Below are positions 26,184-34,814 of a stretch of 64,000 nt of DNA, piece after piece. The notes beneath the pieces are model-generated. The model had not been told where the DNA came from, did no database searches, and saw nothing but the letters and a program-made list of their open reading frames with translations. A program made the translations under genes and the position numbers. Source of the stretch: Rhizobium rosettiformans W3 (GTDB lineage Bacteria > Pseudomonadota > Alphaproteobacteria > Rhizobiales > Rhizobiaceae); NCBI RefSeq assembly GCF_004912135.1, contig NZ_STGU01000003.1, forward strand, positions 406,959-470,958. Direction: 5' to 3'. Numbering within the stretch: position 1 is the stretch's first letter; the number at the start of each line of letters is the position of its first letter.

Positions 26184-26195
26184 ATAGCCCTCCGC

Positions 26196-26774
26196 CTACC
26201 TATTCTTCCCCGGCACCCACAGAATATCCGCCCGACCGCCGTCATTCGCATGCCGTGCGGCAACGAAGAGAAAATCCGACAGCCGGTTCACGTATTTCAG
26301 CGCCGGTTCGCCGACCTCCTCGCCATCGAAGCGGGAGAGTTCGACCATGATGCGCTCGGCGCGCCGCGCCGTGGTGCGGGCGAGGTGCAGGTAGGCGGCC
26401 GCCGGCGTGCCGCCCGGAAGGATGAACGATTTCAACGGGTCGAGGTCGGCATTCAGCTGGTCGATTTCCTTTTCGATCCGGTCAACCTGCGCCTCGATGA
26501 CGCGCAGCGGCTCGTAGGAGAGAACCTCGCCGGTTTCCGGTGCGGCGAGATCCGCGCCGAGGTCGAAGAGGTCGTTCTGGATGCGCATCAGCATGGCGTC
26601 GAGCTCGGGCATCTCGCCCGTATGGAGCCGTGCAATGCCGATCGCCGAATTGGTTTCGTCGATCGTGCCATAGGCGTCGACACGCAGATCGTGCTTCAGC
26701 CGGCGCGGGCCGGTGACCAGAGCCGTGGTGCCGTCATCGCCGGTGCGGGTGTAGATCTTGTTGAGCTTGACCAT
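26196..26774 (-). CDS. PduO-type cob(I)alamin adenosyltransferase
   Basis: Transfers the adenosyl group of ATP to cob(I)alamin or cob(I)yrinic acid a,c-diamide, making coenzyme B12. The 192 aa protein has the N-terminal ATP-binding motif KIYTRTGDDGTTAL, VDAYGTIDETNSAIG, and the helix ARTTARRAERIMVELSR with the conserved Arg and Glu. It is a PduO-type, not CobA-type, enzyme. It lies 4 bases after the HIG1-like gene on the same strand, so they are co-transcribed. Confidence 0.92.
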   Translation of the reverse strand: MVKLNKIYTRTGDDGTTALVTGPRRLKHDLRVDAYGTIDETNSAIGIARLHTGEMPELDAMLMRIQNDLFDLGADLAAPETGEVLSYEPLRVIEAQVDRIEKEIDQLNADLDPLKSFILPGGTPAAAYLHLARTTARRAERIMVELSRFDGEEVGEPALKYVNRLSDFLFVAARHANDGGRADILWVPGKNR

Positions 26775-26778
26775 GAGT

Positions 26779-26976
26779 TCAGCGGCCTCCGCCGGTCAGC
26801 CAAAGTGTGAGCATGATCAGCGCAATCGCGATCGCCTGCAGCACGATACGGGCCTGCATCAGCTTGTTGGAGGTATTGCCGTCGCCGCCCTTCATCATGT
26901 TGATGAGGCCTCTCAGGAGGACGAGGGCGACAAGCCCCATGACGATGATGGCGAGGACATAGGTGAATGTGGACAT
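26779..26976 (-). CDS. Twin transmembrane helix small protein (HIG1 domain-like)
   Basis: A 65 aa protein made of two transmembrane helices (about residues 6-24 and 44-61) joined by a polar loop with MMKGGDGNTSNKLMQARI. Layout and loop match the alphaproteobacterial HIG1_N/twin-helix family, related to mitochondrial hypoxia-induced proteins that attach to respiratory complexes. It precedes the cobalamin adenosyltransferase gene by 4 bases. The bacterial function is not established. Confidence 0.8.
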   Translation of the reverse strand: MSTFTYVLAIIVMGLVALVLLRGLINMMKGGDGNTSNKLMQARIVLQAIAIALIMLTLWLTGGGR

Positions 26977-27006
26977 AACGTGGGATGAGCCTTTGTTCGT
27001 CGCCGG

Positions 27007-27831
27007 TCAGTCCAGCGAACGCATCAGTCGATAGAAGAGGTCGGCCGGCAGCCAGCGCTTGATCAGGGCCCCCTGCTTGGCCGGCTTGGTCACGAGATAA
27101 TGTGGGCGGGCGCGCTTGGCGGTCAAGGCATGGGTCAGGACTTTGTAGACGGCATCAGGCCCCAGTTTGTGGCGGTTTACCGGGCCTGTGCCATCGAGTC
27201 GCGCCAGCTGGCGGCGATAGTCCTCGGCATGAACAGAGTTTTCCAGATCGATGGCCCGGCGAATATGCATGAGGGCATTGGCGGTGAAGCGGCTTTCGAT
27301 CGGCCCGGGCTCGATCAGGCTCACCTGCACGCCGGAGCCTTCGAGCTCCATCCTGAGCGTCAGCGACAGGCCTTCCAGCGCGAATTTCGAGGCGGTATAG
27401 GCGCCGCGCCAGCGATAGGGCACGATGCCGAGGATCGAGGAGCATTGCACGATGCGGCCTTCGCCTTGCGTCCGCATGGCCGGAATGACCCGACGGGTGA
27501 GGTCGTGCCAGCCGAAGAGATTGGTCTCGAACTGCTCCCTCAGCGCCTCCGTCGGCAGATCCTCCACCGCGCCTGCCTGGCCATAGGCGCCGTTGTTGAA
27601 GAGCGCGTCGAGCCGGCCGCCGGTGCGCTCGAAGACGGTCGAAACGAGGGCTTCGATGCTGGCGGGATCGGTGTAATCCATGATCAGCGCTTCGATGCCC
27701 TTGGCTTCGAGCGGCCCGAGGTCTTCCGGCTTGCGGACCGTTGCAAAGACCCGCCAGCCATCGCGCTGCAAGGCTTCGGCGCAATAGGCGCCGATACCGG
27801 AGGAACAGCCGGTAACGATGATGCTCTTCAC
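27007..27831 (-). CDS. Short-chain dehydrogenase/reductase
   Basis: A 274 aa NAD(P)-dependent oxidoreductase of the classical SDR family. The cofactor motif TGCSSGIGAYCAEAL is at the N-terminus, and the catalytic YxxxK is YTASKFALEG (about residue 150), with an upstream serine in CSSILGIV. The start is probably GTG 27831; the frame stays open far upstream (to 28515), but that part is antisense to the YihY gene. The C-terminal RARPHYLVTKPAKQGALIKR is polar. Substrate unknown. Confidence 0.82.
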   Translation of the reverse strand: MKSIIVTGCSSGIGAYCAEALQRDGWRVFATVRKPEDLGPLEAKGIEALIMDYTDPASIEALVSTVFERTGGRLDALFNNGAYGQAGAVEDLPTEALREQFETNLFGWHDLTRRVIPAMRTQGEGRIVQCSSILGIVPYRWRGAYTASKFALEGLSLTLRMELEGSGVQVSLIEPGPIESRFTANALMHIRRAIDLENSVHAEDYRRQLARLDGTGPVNRHKLGPDAVYKVLTHALTAKRARPHYLVTKPAKQGALIKRWLPADLFYRLMRSLD

Positions 27832-27924
27832 AGGGAAAACCTCGTTCTTCCTTTGCAAACCGCGACGGGTTTCCCATATTCGGCCGCAGCCCGCAATCGT
27901 CCTTAGTGGTCCGAAGGAGACCGG

Positions 27925-28815
27925 ATGCAGACTTCCCTGCGCATGCTCTACAAGGTGGTGTTCGATGCCTTGTGGCATTTTTCCGAGGATGACGGCTGGG
28001 CCATGGCGAGCCATGTGGCGCTTTCCGCGCTGCTCGCGGTCTTCCCGTTCCTGATCTTCGGCACGACGCTTGCGAGTTTTCTCGGTGCGGATCAGTTTGC
28101 CGAGACGGCGGTGCATCTGATCTTCGACACCTGGCCGGAGACCATCGCAAAGCCCCTGTCGGATCAGGTCGTGCAGGTGCTGACCATTCCGCGCGGCGGG
28201 CTTCTGACGATCTCGGTTCTGGCGGCCGCCTATTTCGCCTCCAACGGGGTCGAGGCGCTGCGGATCTCGTTGAACCGCGCCTATCGCGTGGCCGAAACGC
28301 GGCCATGGTACGTGACCCGCCTCGTCAGCTTCGGCTTCGTACTCGGCGCCGTCGTGGTGCTCGCGGCGATCAGCGCGCTGCTCGTTGCCGTGCCCGTGGC
28401 GCTCGCCTTTGCCGAACGCTATTTCCCGCTGCTCGAAAACTTCCTCGCCATCATCGCCAACTGGCGCATCTATGGCACCGTGCTGTTCCTCGTCGTCGGG
28501 CTGGTCGTCTTCCACCTGGGGCTCCCGGCCGGGCGTCGGCGGCTGGTCGATGTGCTGCCGGGCGTGCTCTTAACGCTGGCCCTCTGGCTGGTCGGGGCGC
28601 TGCTCTTTGCCTACTACCTCTCCTCGTTTGCCAATTATGCCGCCACCTATGCCGGCCTCGCCTCCATCATGGTCGTATTGGTCTTCCTCTACATGGTCGG
28701 CGCGATCTTCATCATCGGGGCCGAATTCAATGCGGCGCTGATGAAGTTCCGGGTGGTTCCGGTGAAGGGTGCACCCGCCGGGATCTCAAATCCCGACCAT
28801 GGCGCGGATATCTGA
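27925..28815 (+). CDS. YihY/UPF0761 family inner membrane protein
   Basis: A 296 aa protein with about six transmembrane helices, of the YihY family once mis-assigned as RNase BN. Family text includes GWAMASHVALSALLAVFPFL near residue 25, FASNGVEALRISLNRAYRV near 109, and the last helices with YAGLASIMVVLVFLYMVGAI. AAGGAG lies before ATG 27925. It is divergent from the SDR gene, and its 3' end overlaps gluQ by 30 bases tail to tail. Function not established. Confidence 0.85.
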   Translation: MQTSLRMLYKVVFDALWHFSEDDGWAMASHVALSALLAVFPFLIFGTTLASFLGADQFAETAVHLIFDTWPETIAKPLSDQVVQVLTIPRGGLLTISVLAAAYFASNGVEALRISLNRAYRVAETRPWYVTRLVSFGFVLGAVVVLAAISALLVAVPVALAFAERYFPLLENFLAIIANWRIYGTVLFLVVGLVVFHLGLPAGRRRLVDVLPGVLLTLALWLVGALLFAYYLSSFANYAATYAGLASIMVVLVFLYMVGAIFIIGAEFNAALMKFRVVPVKGAPAGISNPDHGADI

Positions 28816-29682
28816 AGGCGTCTTGCCCTCTGCCCTCAGTGCTGAGAGCGCCGTATCGCCGAGGCTTTTCGACAGCTTGCGGCCATCCGGCCCCGGGATC
28901 AGCCGGTGGTGGTGGTAGACGGGAGCGGTCAGACCCAGAAGCTCCTGCAGCAGGCGGTGCACCGCGGTGGCGTGAAAGAGATCGAGGCCGCGCACGACAT
29001 GGGTCACGCCCTGGGCTGCATCGTCGACGGTGACGGCGAGGTGGTAGCTCGAGGGCGCGTCGGAGCGCCACAGCACGACATCGCCCCAGGCGGCAGGGTC
29101 CGCCTCGATCTCGCCCTTGTGCCCGTCGCCCGTTTCCTGCCAGGTGAGCGGCTTTCCAACGAGGCTCAGCGCCTTTTCCATGTCGAGCCGCCAGGCATGG
29201 CGATCGATGGTGGCCAGCTTTCTCTCCCGCTCTGCTGCCGACAGTTCGCGCTCTTCGGTCGGATAAAGCGGCGCGCCATCGGGGTCGCGGGGCCAAAGGC
29301 CGCCTTCACGTTCAAAGGCAGAGACGCGGGCCTTCACCTCGCCGCGGGTCAGAAAAGCGGGATAGACCAGGCCCATCGCCTTCAACCGGTCGAGCGCCTC
29401 GCGATAGAGGGGAAAATGTTCGGATTGCCGCCGCACGGGGCGCTCAAAGGGGATGCCGAGCCAGGTGAGATCCTCGATGACGGCCCGTTCGAGTTCGGGC
29501 GTGCACCGGGTGAGGTCGATATCTTCGATGCGCAGCAGCAGGCGGCCGCCTTGTTTTCTGGCCATGTCGGCATTGAGGAGGGCCGAGAGGGCATGGCCGA
29601 GATGCAGCCGGCCGTTGGGGCTCGGCGCGAAACGAAAGACGGGGGCAGTCTTGCCGGCGGTTTGACGATCGCGTTCGGTCAT
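28786..29682 (-). CDS. gluQ: Glutamyl-Q tRNA(Asp) synthetase
   Basis: A short GluRS paralogue that attaches glutamate to queuosine in tRNA(Asp). The 298 aa protein has FAPSPNGRLHLGHALSALLN (HIGH-type motif) and KLSKS (KMSKS-type) and lacks the anticodon-binding domain, as expected. The zinc-ligand cysteines of the E. coli enzyme are absent: the region FLTRGEVKARVSAFE has none. AAGGA six bases before ATG 29682 decides the start. It overlaps the YihY gene by 30 bases at the 3' ends. Confidence 0.9.
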   Translation of the reverse strand: MTERDRQTAGKTAPVFRFAPSPNGRLHLGHALSALLNADMARKQGGRLLLRIEDIDLTRCTPELERAVIEDLTWLGIPFERPVRRQSEHFPLYREALDRLKAMGLVYPAFLTRGEVKARVSAFEREGGLWPRDPDGAPLYPTEERELSAAERERKLATIDRHAWRLDMEKALSLVGKPLTWQETGDGHKGEIEADPAAWGDVVLWRSDAPSSYHLAVTVDDAAQGVTHVVRGLDLFHATAVHRLLQELLGLTAPVYHHHRLIPGPDGRKLSKSLGDTALSALRAEGKTPSDIRAMVGI

Positions 29683-29726
29683 GCTTTTCCTTCGCATGAG
29701 AGTGGAATGAGGAAAAGGGGACAGGG

Positions 29727-30371
29727 TTGACGACGATCCGATGCGAGGACGATCTCGCTGCGGGGCTTTCCCTTCTGCTCGACCGCGATCCCAGGCTCTG
29801 TCCGATCGCCGAGGTCTGCCAGCCGCTGCCGCTTCGGCTTTCCGCTCCGGGCTTTGCGGGGCTTGCCTCGATCATCGTTTCGCAGATGGTGTCGCGGGCG
29901 AGTGCCGATGCGATCTGGCGGCGCATGACGGCGGTGCTGGGCAATCGGCCGCTGGCGGAGGATTATCTCGCGCTCGGACCGGAACTGATCGGCACCTTCG
30001 GTCTCTCGCGCGGCAAGGCGCAGGCGCTGGAAGCAGCCGCCAAGGCCGATCTCGGCGGTCCGTTCCGGCTCGACGAACTGGCGGAGATGCCGGCCGAAAC
30101 GGCGATGGCGGCCCTGACCGGCCTGAAAGGTGTCGGCCCCTGGACAGCTGAGGTTTATCTGATGTTCTGCGGCGGCCACCCGGATATTTTTCCCGTGGGA
30201 GACGTGGCGCTGAGGATCTCGGTGGGCGACGTGTTCTTCGCCGGCGAGCGACCCGCACCCGATGTCGTCGCCGAACTCGCACAGGCCTGGGCGCCGGTCC
30301 GATCGGTCGCGGCGCGCCTCTTCTGGGCGCATTATGCGCGGATCACCGGACGTGTCGCGCTGCCCCGATGA
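29727..30371 (+). CDS. DNA-3-methyladenine glycosylase II (AlkA-like)
   Basis: Base-excision repair of alkylated purines. The 214 aa protein is HhH-GPD type: SIIVSQMVSRASADAIW, the helix-hairpin-helix LTGLKGVGPWTAEVYLMF (about 131-148), and the catalytic Asp in FPVGDVAL. The AlkA N-terminal domain is missing, so this is the short form. The start appears to be TTG 29727, preceded by a purine-rich GGAAAAGGGG. It is divergent from gluQ with a 44-base gap. Confidence 0.87.
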   Translation: MTTIRCEDDLAAGLSLLLDRDPRLCPIAEVCQPLPLRLSAPGFAGLASIIVSQMVSRASADAIWRRMTAVLGNRPLAEDYLALGPELIGTFGLSRGKAQALEAAAKADLGGPFRLDELAEMPAETAMAALTGLKGVGPWTAEVYLMFCGGHPDIFPVGDVALRISVGDVFFAGERPAPDVVAELAQAWAPVRSVAARLFWAHYARITGRVALPR

Positions 30372-30477
30372 GCCCGCGCCGAGAGGTCGCAATGCGGCTC
30401 AAAGATTCAGGCTTCACAATGCTGTAACAACGGACCTAATATAGAAGGGCAGATGCCGAATCGCTCAGGAGTACGCC

Positions 30478-31035
30478 TTGACGATTGCAGTTTCTCCCCA
30501 GGCCCTGCCGGCGCTCGTCCTGAATGCCGACTACCGGCCACTGAGTTATTATCCCTTGTCGCTCTGGTCCTGGCAGGACGCGATCAAGGCGGTCTTCCTC
30601 GACCGTGTGAACATCATCGCCGAGTATGATCATTCCGTCTGCTCGCCGAGCTTTACGATGCGGCTGCCGAGCGTGGTCAGCCTCAAGACCTATGTTCAGC
30701 CGACCCGGAACCCGGCCTTCACCCGCTTCAATGTCTTCCTGCGCGACAAGTTCGAGTGCCAGTATTGCGGTTCGCCCGAAGACCTGACCTTCGACCACGT
30801 CATCCCGCGTGCCCATGGCGGCGAGACGACCTGGGAGAATGTCGTGGCGGCCTGCTCGCCGTGCAATCTGCGCAAGGGATCGAAACTCCCGAAGCAGGCC
30901 GGCATGCACCCGCACCAGACGCCGTATCGGCCGACCGTCCAGGACCTGCACAACAACGGCCGGCTCTTCCCGCCGAACTACCTGCATGAAAGCTGGATGG
31001 ACTATCTTTACTGGGATACCGAACTGCAGCCCTAA
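30478..31035 (+). CDS. HNH endonuclease
   Basis: A 185 aa HNH nuclease-family protein common in alphaproteobacteria. The zinc site CQYCG and CSPCN brackets the HNH core LTFDHVIPRAHGGETTWENV (about residues 101-120). The N-terminal ALVLNADYRPLSYYPLSLWS is the usual opening of this subfamily. The start is TTG 30478, set by AGGAG at 30467-30471. The core is intact, but the cellular role of this widespread group is unknown; no restriction partner is nearby. Confidence 0.87.
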   Translation: MTIAVSPQALPALVLNADYRPLSYYPLSLWSWQDAIKAVFLDRVNIIAEYDHSVCSPSFTMRLPSVVSLKTYVQPTRNPAFTRFNVFLRDKFECQYCGSPEDLTFDHVIPRAHGGETTWENVVAACSPCNLRKGSKLPKQAGMHPHQTPYRPTVQDLHNNGRLFPPNYLHESWMDYLYWDTELQP

Positions 31036-31086
31036 GGCCTGCATTCGACCCGGAGAGGCGGCGCTGTTGCGCCGCCCTGGCCTGCC

Positions 31087-31602
31087 TCAGTTAGCCGGCT
31101 TGCGGAAGACGCCCCAGAGCGCCAGGGCTGCAAGGGCCGCACTGGTCAGCACGTTCCAGCCTGCGAACGACAAGCCCAGCACCCGAAGCGTCGCCTCGGT
31201 GCAGGAAGGCGCCTTGGTGGCGTTCAAGGCTTCCAGCACATTGACCGGGGTATCGCCGCCCGTGGCGCCGATGGTGCAGCTGGCGGGACCTTCCCAGAAG
31301 CCCCATTCGACGCCCGAATGGTAGATGCCGAGGCCCATGCCCGTCAGCATCAGCAGTGCGATCGCCACCAGCAGGACCTTGGTAACGACGGGCGGCAGGC
31401 GGAAGACGGCAGACAGGATGGCCAAGGCGCCGACGCCGATGCCGATGTAATAGGGATTGCGCTGCATCAGGCAGAGCGCGCAGGGTACGTAGCCACCGAT
31501 ATGTTCGAAGCCGAGCGCCGAGCCGACGACCAGCGCCATGCCGAAGGTTAGGAGAGCGGCGAGGGCTGCGTCGGACTTGAAGGGAGAGAGAAGGGAATTC
31601 AT
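31087..31602 (-). CDS. dsbB: Disulfide bond formation protein DsbB
   Basis: A four-helix inner membrane protein (171 aa) that reoxidises DsbA and passes electrons to quinone. The first cysteine pair is in VPCALCLMQRNPYYIG (about residues 40-43). The second periplasmic pair is in ASCTIGA and APSC (about 25 residues apart). The frame is open far upstream to 33030, but that runs antisense through the tRNA gene; ATG 31602 is the family start. It lies 11 bases after the VTT-family gene. Confidence 0.9.
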   Translation of the reverse strand: MNSLLSPFKSDAALAALLTFGMALVVGSALGFEHIGGYVPCALCLMQRNPYYIGIGVGALAILSAVFRLPPVVTKVLLVAIALLMLTGMGLGIYHSGVEWGFWEGPASCTIGATGGDTPVNVLEALNATKAPSCTEATLRVLGLSFAGWNVLTSAALAALALWGVFRKPAN

Positions 31603-31613
31603 CTGCGACACTC

Positions 31614-32195
31614 TCAGAGCACGAATTTGACGAGATAGAAGCCGCCGATCAGCAGCACCATGAAGAGGGTGAAAAGAAGGCCGAGATATTTCTCGATGAA
31701 GAGCCGAATGGGCTCGCCATATAGCTTCAGCAGGAAGGCAACGAGGAAGAAGCGGAAGGCGCGGCCGATGATGCTGACGACGGTGAAGACGATGAAATTG
31801 AGGCCGGTGGCACCGGAGAAGATCGTCAGCACCTTGTAGGGGAAGGGCGTGATGGCGGCGAAGAGGACGCCCCAGCCACCCCAGCTGTTGTACCAGCCGG
31901 CCACCTGCTCGAAGGCATCCTCCTTGCCGTAGAAGGCGAGGATCGGCCGTCCGATCGCTTCGAAGAGGAACATGCCGATGGCGTACCCCAGGAATGCGCC
32001 AAGAACGGATGCCGCCGTGCAGATGAGAGCCAGCTTGAACCAGTCGCTGCGGCGCCTGATCACCATCGGGATGAGCAGGACATCCGGGGGGATCGGAAAG
32101 AAGGAGCTTTCGATGAAGGAGACGCCGGCGAGGGCCCGATCGGCATGCCGGGTGCCGGCAAGGGACATCGTCCAGTCGTAGATGCGGCGAAGCAT
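31614..32195 (-). CDS. YqaA/VTT (DedA-like) family membrane protein
   Basis: A 193 aa membrane protein of the VTT/YqaA type. Visible family text: FIESSFFPIPPDVLLIPMV near residue 28, AFLGYAIGMFLFEAIG, and FAAITPFPYKVLTIFSGATG near 110. DedA relatives move lipids or maintain membrane potential in other bacteria; the role here is unproven. It is followed by dsbB on the same strand, so the two may be one unit. Confidence 0.85.
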   Translation of the reverse strand: MLRRIYDWTMSLAGTRHADRALAGVSFIESSFFPIPPDVLLIPMVIRRRSDWFKLALICTAASVLGAFLGYAIGMFLFEAIGRPILAFYGKEDAFEQVAGWYNSWGGWGVLFAAITPFPYKVLTIFSGATGLNFIVFTVVSIIGRAFRFFLVAFLLKLYGEPIRLFIEKYLGLLFTLFMVLLIGGFYLVKFVL

Positions 32196-32372
32196 TGAGT
32201 GTTCCGTTCTGCAAGTTCTGCTGCGTTCTAGGAGCCTCGTTGCCCGGTGTAAATGGCGGGGCAGCTTCTGCCTGCTGCAATCGCTTGGGTTTGTGTGATG
32301 TCACCGCGAAAAAGGCGTTGACCGTCACACCCTGCCTCGTATAGTCCGGCGCAGTCCAACCGACGCTCATGT

Positions 32373-32457
32373 GCCCCATTGGCGGAACTGGTAGACGCGC
32401 TCGACTCAAAATCGAGTTCCGAAAGGAGTGCTGGTTCGATTCCGGCATGGGGCACCA
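32373..32457 (+). tRNA. tRNA-Leu (anticodon CAA)
   Basis: An 85-base class II tRNA. The acceptor GCCCCAT pairs with ATGGGGC, followed by discriminator A and an encoded CCA. The anticodon stem CTCGA/TCGAG closes loop CTCAAAA, giving anticodon CAA (reads UUG). A short variable arm (TTCCGAAAGGAG region) and the T-loop GGTTCGATTCC are present. Confidence 0.95.
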
Positions 32458-32479
32458 CCATCCCAAAGAGGCAGACGCG

Positions 32480-32968
32480 ATGAGCACTTCCGGCAAGATC
32501 CGTATCCCCCAGCCCGTCAAGCAGGTGGTCGTGGATGCGGCGCTTTTGCCGAAGGCCGTGGCGAAGCCCGTCGCGACCAAGGGCAAGCGCAAGGCTAAGG
32601 CCGCGGCGCCCGTCCTTGCAACTCCGGTGGCGGCAGCAGACGGCAAGGCCAAGGTGAATATCGTGGCACCCGTCGCGCCGCAGGTCGCGGCCATGCGCCA
32701 GAAGCTAAAGCAGCAGTCGGTCCAGTCGCAGATCGCGCGTATCGATGCAGCCATCGAGGCCGGCACCGTTTCGGCGGCGGATGCCAAGGCGCTGGTCCTC
32801 GCGCTCGCGCTCAAGCGCCTTGGATCGAAAGAGGTGGCCGAGAAGTGGTATCGCAGCCATCGTCTCGAGAATTTCGGTGGCCGCACTCCGGCCCAGATGG
32901 TGCGCGGTGGCGAGTTGAAGGCACTTGTCGCCCTGATGCGTGCGGAAGCGGCGCAGAAAAAGGCCTGA
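32480..32968 (+). CDS. Lys/Ala-rich protein with DUF2384-like C-terminus
   Basis: A 162 aa protein that starts 22 bases after the tRNA. Residues 1-70 are rich in Lys, Ala, Pro and Val (for example KGKRKAKAAAPVLATPVAAA), resembling histone-H1-like tails. Residues 75-160 are helical, ending WYRSHRLENFGGRTPAQMV followed by RGGELKALVALM. This has the W-x-N/G-GxTP pattern of DUF2384 (Xre/MbcA/ParS toxin-binding) domains. No toxin gene is adjacent. Function unknown; the domain match is by eye only. Confidence 0.6.
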   Translation: MSTSGKIRIPQPVKQVVVDAALLPKAVAKPVATKGKRKAKAAAPVLATPVAAADGKAKVNIVAPVAPQVAAMRQKLKQQSVQSQIARIDAAIEAGTVSAADAKALVLALALKRLGSKEVAEKWYRSHRLENFGGRTPAQMVRGGELKALVALMRAEAAQKKA

Positions 32969-33146
32969 CCGATAGCCGGTCTCGCCCTCTCGTGTGAGCC
33001 TGATCGATCGCGTCTCCCTTGCGACATCATGCAAGCAGGCGTCGTGACGCAACATTTCCCCCCCGTTCATGCTGATTTCAGCCTTTTGTTGTGCATCTGC
33101 GAGATGAATGTTAGCAGAGACAGCATGACGATCCGGAACCTCAGCC

Positions 33147-34781
33147 ATGCTGCTTGAGCCGCGCGATACTTTCGAGGCACTTCGCCGGGATTTCCGATGG
33201 GATATTCCTGCCGACTTCAACATCGGACGCGTGGTCTCCGACGAATGGGCAGCCAAGGCGCCGGATCAGGTCTGCCTCCAGCATTTCTCTCCCGACGGCC
33301 AACACCTCTCGATGACCTATCGGGAGCTTGCCGCGCAATCCTCCGCGCTGGCGCATGCGCTGACCGATCTCCATGTTCTGGTCGGTGACCGCGTCGCGCT
33401 GCTCCTGCCGCAGAGCTTCGAAACCGTCGTCGCGCATGTCGCGATCTACAAGATGGGCGCGATTGCGCTTCCGCTGGCGCTGCTGTTCGGCGAAGAGGCG
33501 CTCGAATACCGGCTGCGGGATGCCGGCGCCAAGGTGATCGTGACCAACAGCTTCGGTCTTCAGCGCCTGAAGACGATCAAGGCGAGGCTGCCGGCGCTGG
33601 AGACGGTGATTTCGATCGACGGGCCCGGGCCTGACGTCATGGGCTTCCACGCGCTGATCGATGGGCGGCCCACCCATTTCGAGATCGCCGAAAGCGGTCC
33701 CGATACGCCGGCGCTGATGATCTACACCTCGGGAACAACAGGGCCGCCCAAGGGCGCGCTGCATGGGCATCGGGTGCTTGCCGGCCATATCCCCGGCTTC
33801 CAGCTGGCGCATGACTATTTGCCGCAGCCTGGCGACAAGGTCTGGACTCCGTCCGACTGGGCCTGGGCGGGTGGGCTTCTGAATGCCCTTCTGCCGGCCC
33901 TGATGCTCGGCGTTCCGGTCGTGTCCTCGCCGGCGCAGAAGTTCGACCCGCATATGGCCTTCCGGATCATGTCGGAGATGAAGGTGCGCAATGCCTTCAT
34001 TCCGCCGACGGCCCTTCGGCTCCTGAAGGTCGTGGAGGCGCCGCGCGAGGCTCATGATCTTGTGCTGCGCAGCATCGGCTCGGCGGGCGAATCCCTAGGT
34101 CGCGAGACCTATGAATGGGTGAAGTCGGTGCTCGGCATCGTGCCGAATGAATTTTATGGCCAGACGGAATGCAATTTCGTGCTCTCCTCGGCCGCCCATC
34201 TCGGCGTGACCAAGGGTGGCTTCATCGGCAAGGCGGTGCCGGGCCACGAGGTCGCGATCATCGACGGCGACGGACAGGAAGTGCCGGTCGGCGAAACGGG
34301 GCAGGTGGCGATCCGGCGTCCGGACCCGGTGATGTTCCTGGGCTACTGGAACAACGAGAAGGCAACGGCGGACAAGTTCGTCAGCGACTGGATGAAGACG
34401 GGTGACCTTGGTCGGCAGGACGAGGACGGCTATGTGCAGTTCTTCGGCCGTGACGACGATGTGATTACCTCGTCCGGCTATCGCATTGGCCCCGCGGAAA
34501 TCGAGGATTGCCTGATCGGGCACCCCGCAGTGCGGCTGGCCGCCGTCATCGGCAAGCCGGACGCCTTGCGGACGGAAATCGTCAAGGCATTCGTCGTGCT
34601 GCAAGACGGCTTTGCCGGCAATCCGGCCCTTGCTGCCGAGATCCGCGACTGGGTGAAGAACAGGCTCTCGATGCACGAATATCCGCGCGAGATCGAGTTT
34701 GTGGGCGAGCTTCCGCTGACGACGAGCGGCAAGGTGATCCGCCGGCTGCTGCGGGATCAGGAAATCGCCAAGGCCAGCTGA
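33147..34781 (+). CDS. AMP-binding acyl-CoA synthetase
   Basis: A 544 aa ANL-superfamily ligase that activates a carboxylic acid as acyl-AMP and then acyl-CoA. The P-loop MIYTSGTTGPPKGALHGH (about 192-209), FYGQTECN (about 336), the hinge/adenylate motif MKTGDLGRQDEDGY and FFGRDDDVITSSGYRIGPAE, and the C-terminal catalytic Lys in TTSGKVIRRLLR are all present. The opening FRWDIPADFNIGRVV resembles medium-chain/acetyl-CoA synthetase-like enzymes of the Acs/MACS group. Chain-length specificity cannot be read. It stands alone. Confidence 0.87.
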   Translation: MLLEPRDTFEALRRDFRWDIPADFNIGRVVSDEWAAKAPDQVCLQHFSPDGQHLSMTYRELAAQSSALAHALTDLHVLVGDRVALLLPQSFETVVAHVAIYKMGAIALPLALLFGEEALEYRLRDAGAKVIVTNSFGLQRLKTIKARLPALETVISIDGPGPDVMGFHALIDGRPTHFEIAESGPDTPALMIYTSGTTGPPKGALHGHRVLAGHIPGFQLAHDYLPQPGDKVWTPSDWAWAGGLLNALLPALMLGVPVVSSPAQKFDPHMAFRIMSEMKVRNAFIPPTALRLLKVVEAPREAHDLVLRSIGSAGESLGRETYEWVKSVLGIVPNEFYGQTECNFVLSSAAHLGVTKGGFIGKAVPGHEVAIIDGDGQEVPVGETGQVAIRRPDPVMFLGYWNNEKATADKFVSDWMKTGDLGRQDEDGYVQFFGRDDDVITSSGYRIGPAEIEDCLIGHPAVRLAAVIGKPDALRTEIVKAFVVLQDGFAGNPALAAEIRDWVKNRLSMHEYPREIEFVGELPLTTSGKVIRRLLRDQEIAKAS

Positions 34782-34814
34782 AACGGCAGAGTGACCGCTC
34801 TGCCCGTCGCGCGC

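Noticed and set aside
25115..26195. Cobalamin riboswitch for the adenosyltransferase gene
   Set aside because: That gene is on the minus strand, so this interval is downstream of it, and the B12-box text is not seen.
31087..33030. Very long open frame extending dsbB upstream
   Set aside because: It would run antisense through the VTT gene region and the tRNA-Leu gene; DsbB homology begins at 31602.
33147..34781. Acetoacetyl- or acetyl-CoA synthetase as a precise call
   Set aside because: Motifs show only the ANL ligase family; chain-length determinants cannot be read with confidence, so a general acyl-CoA synthetase call is kept.
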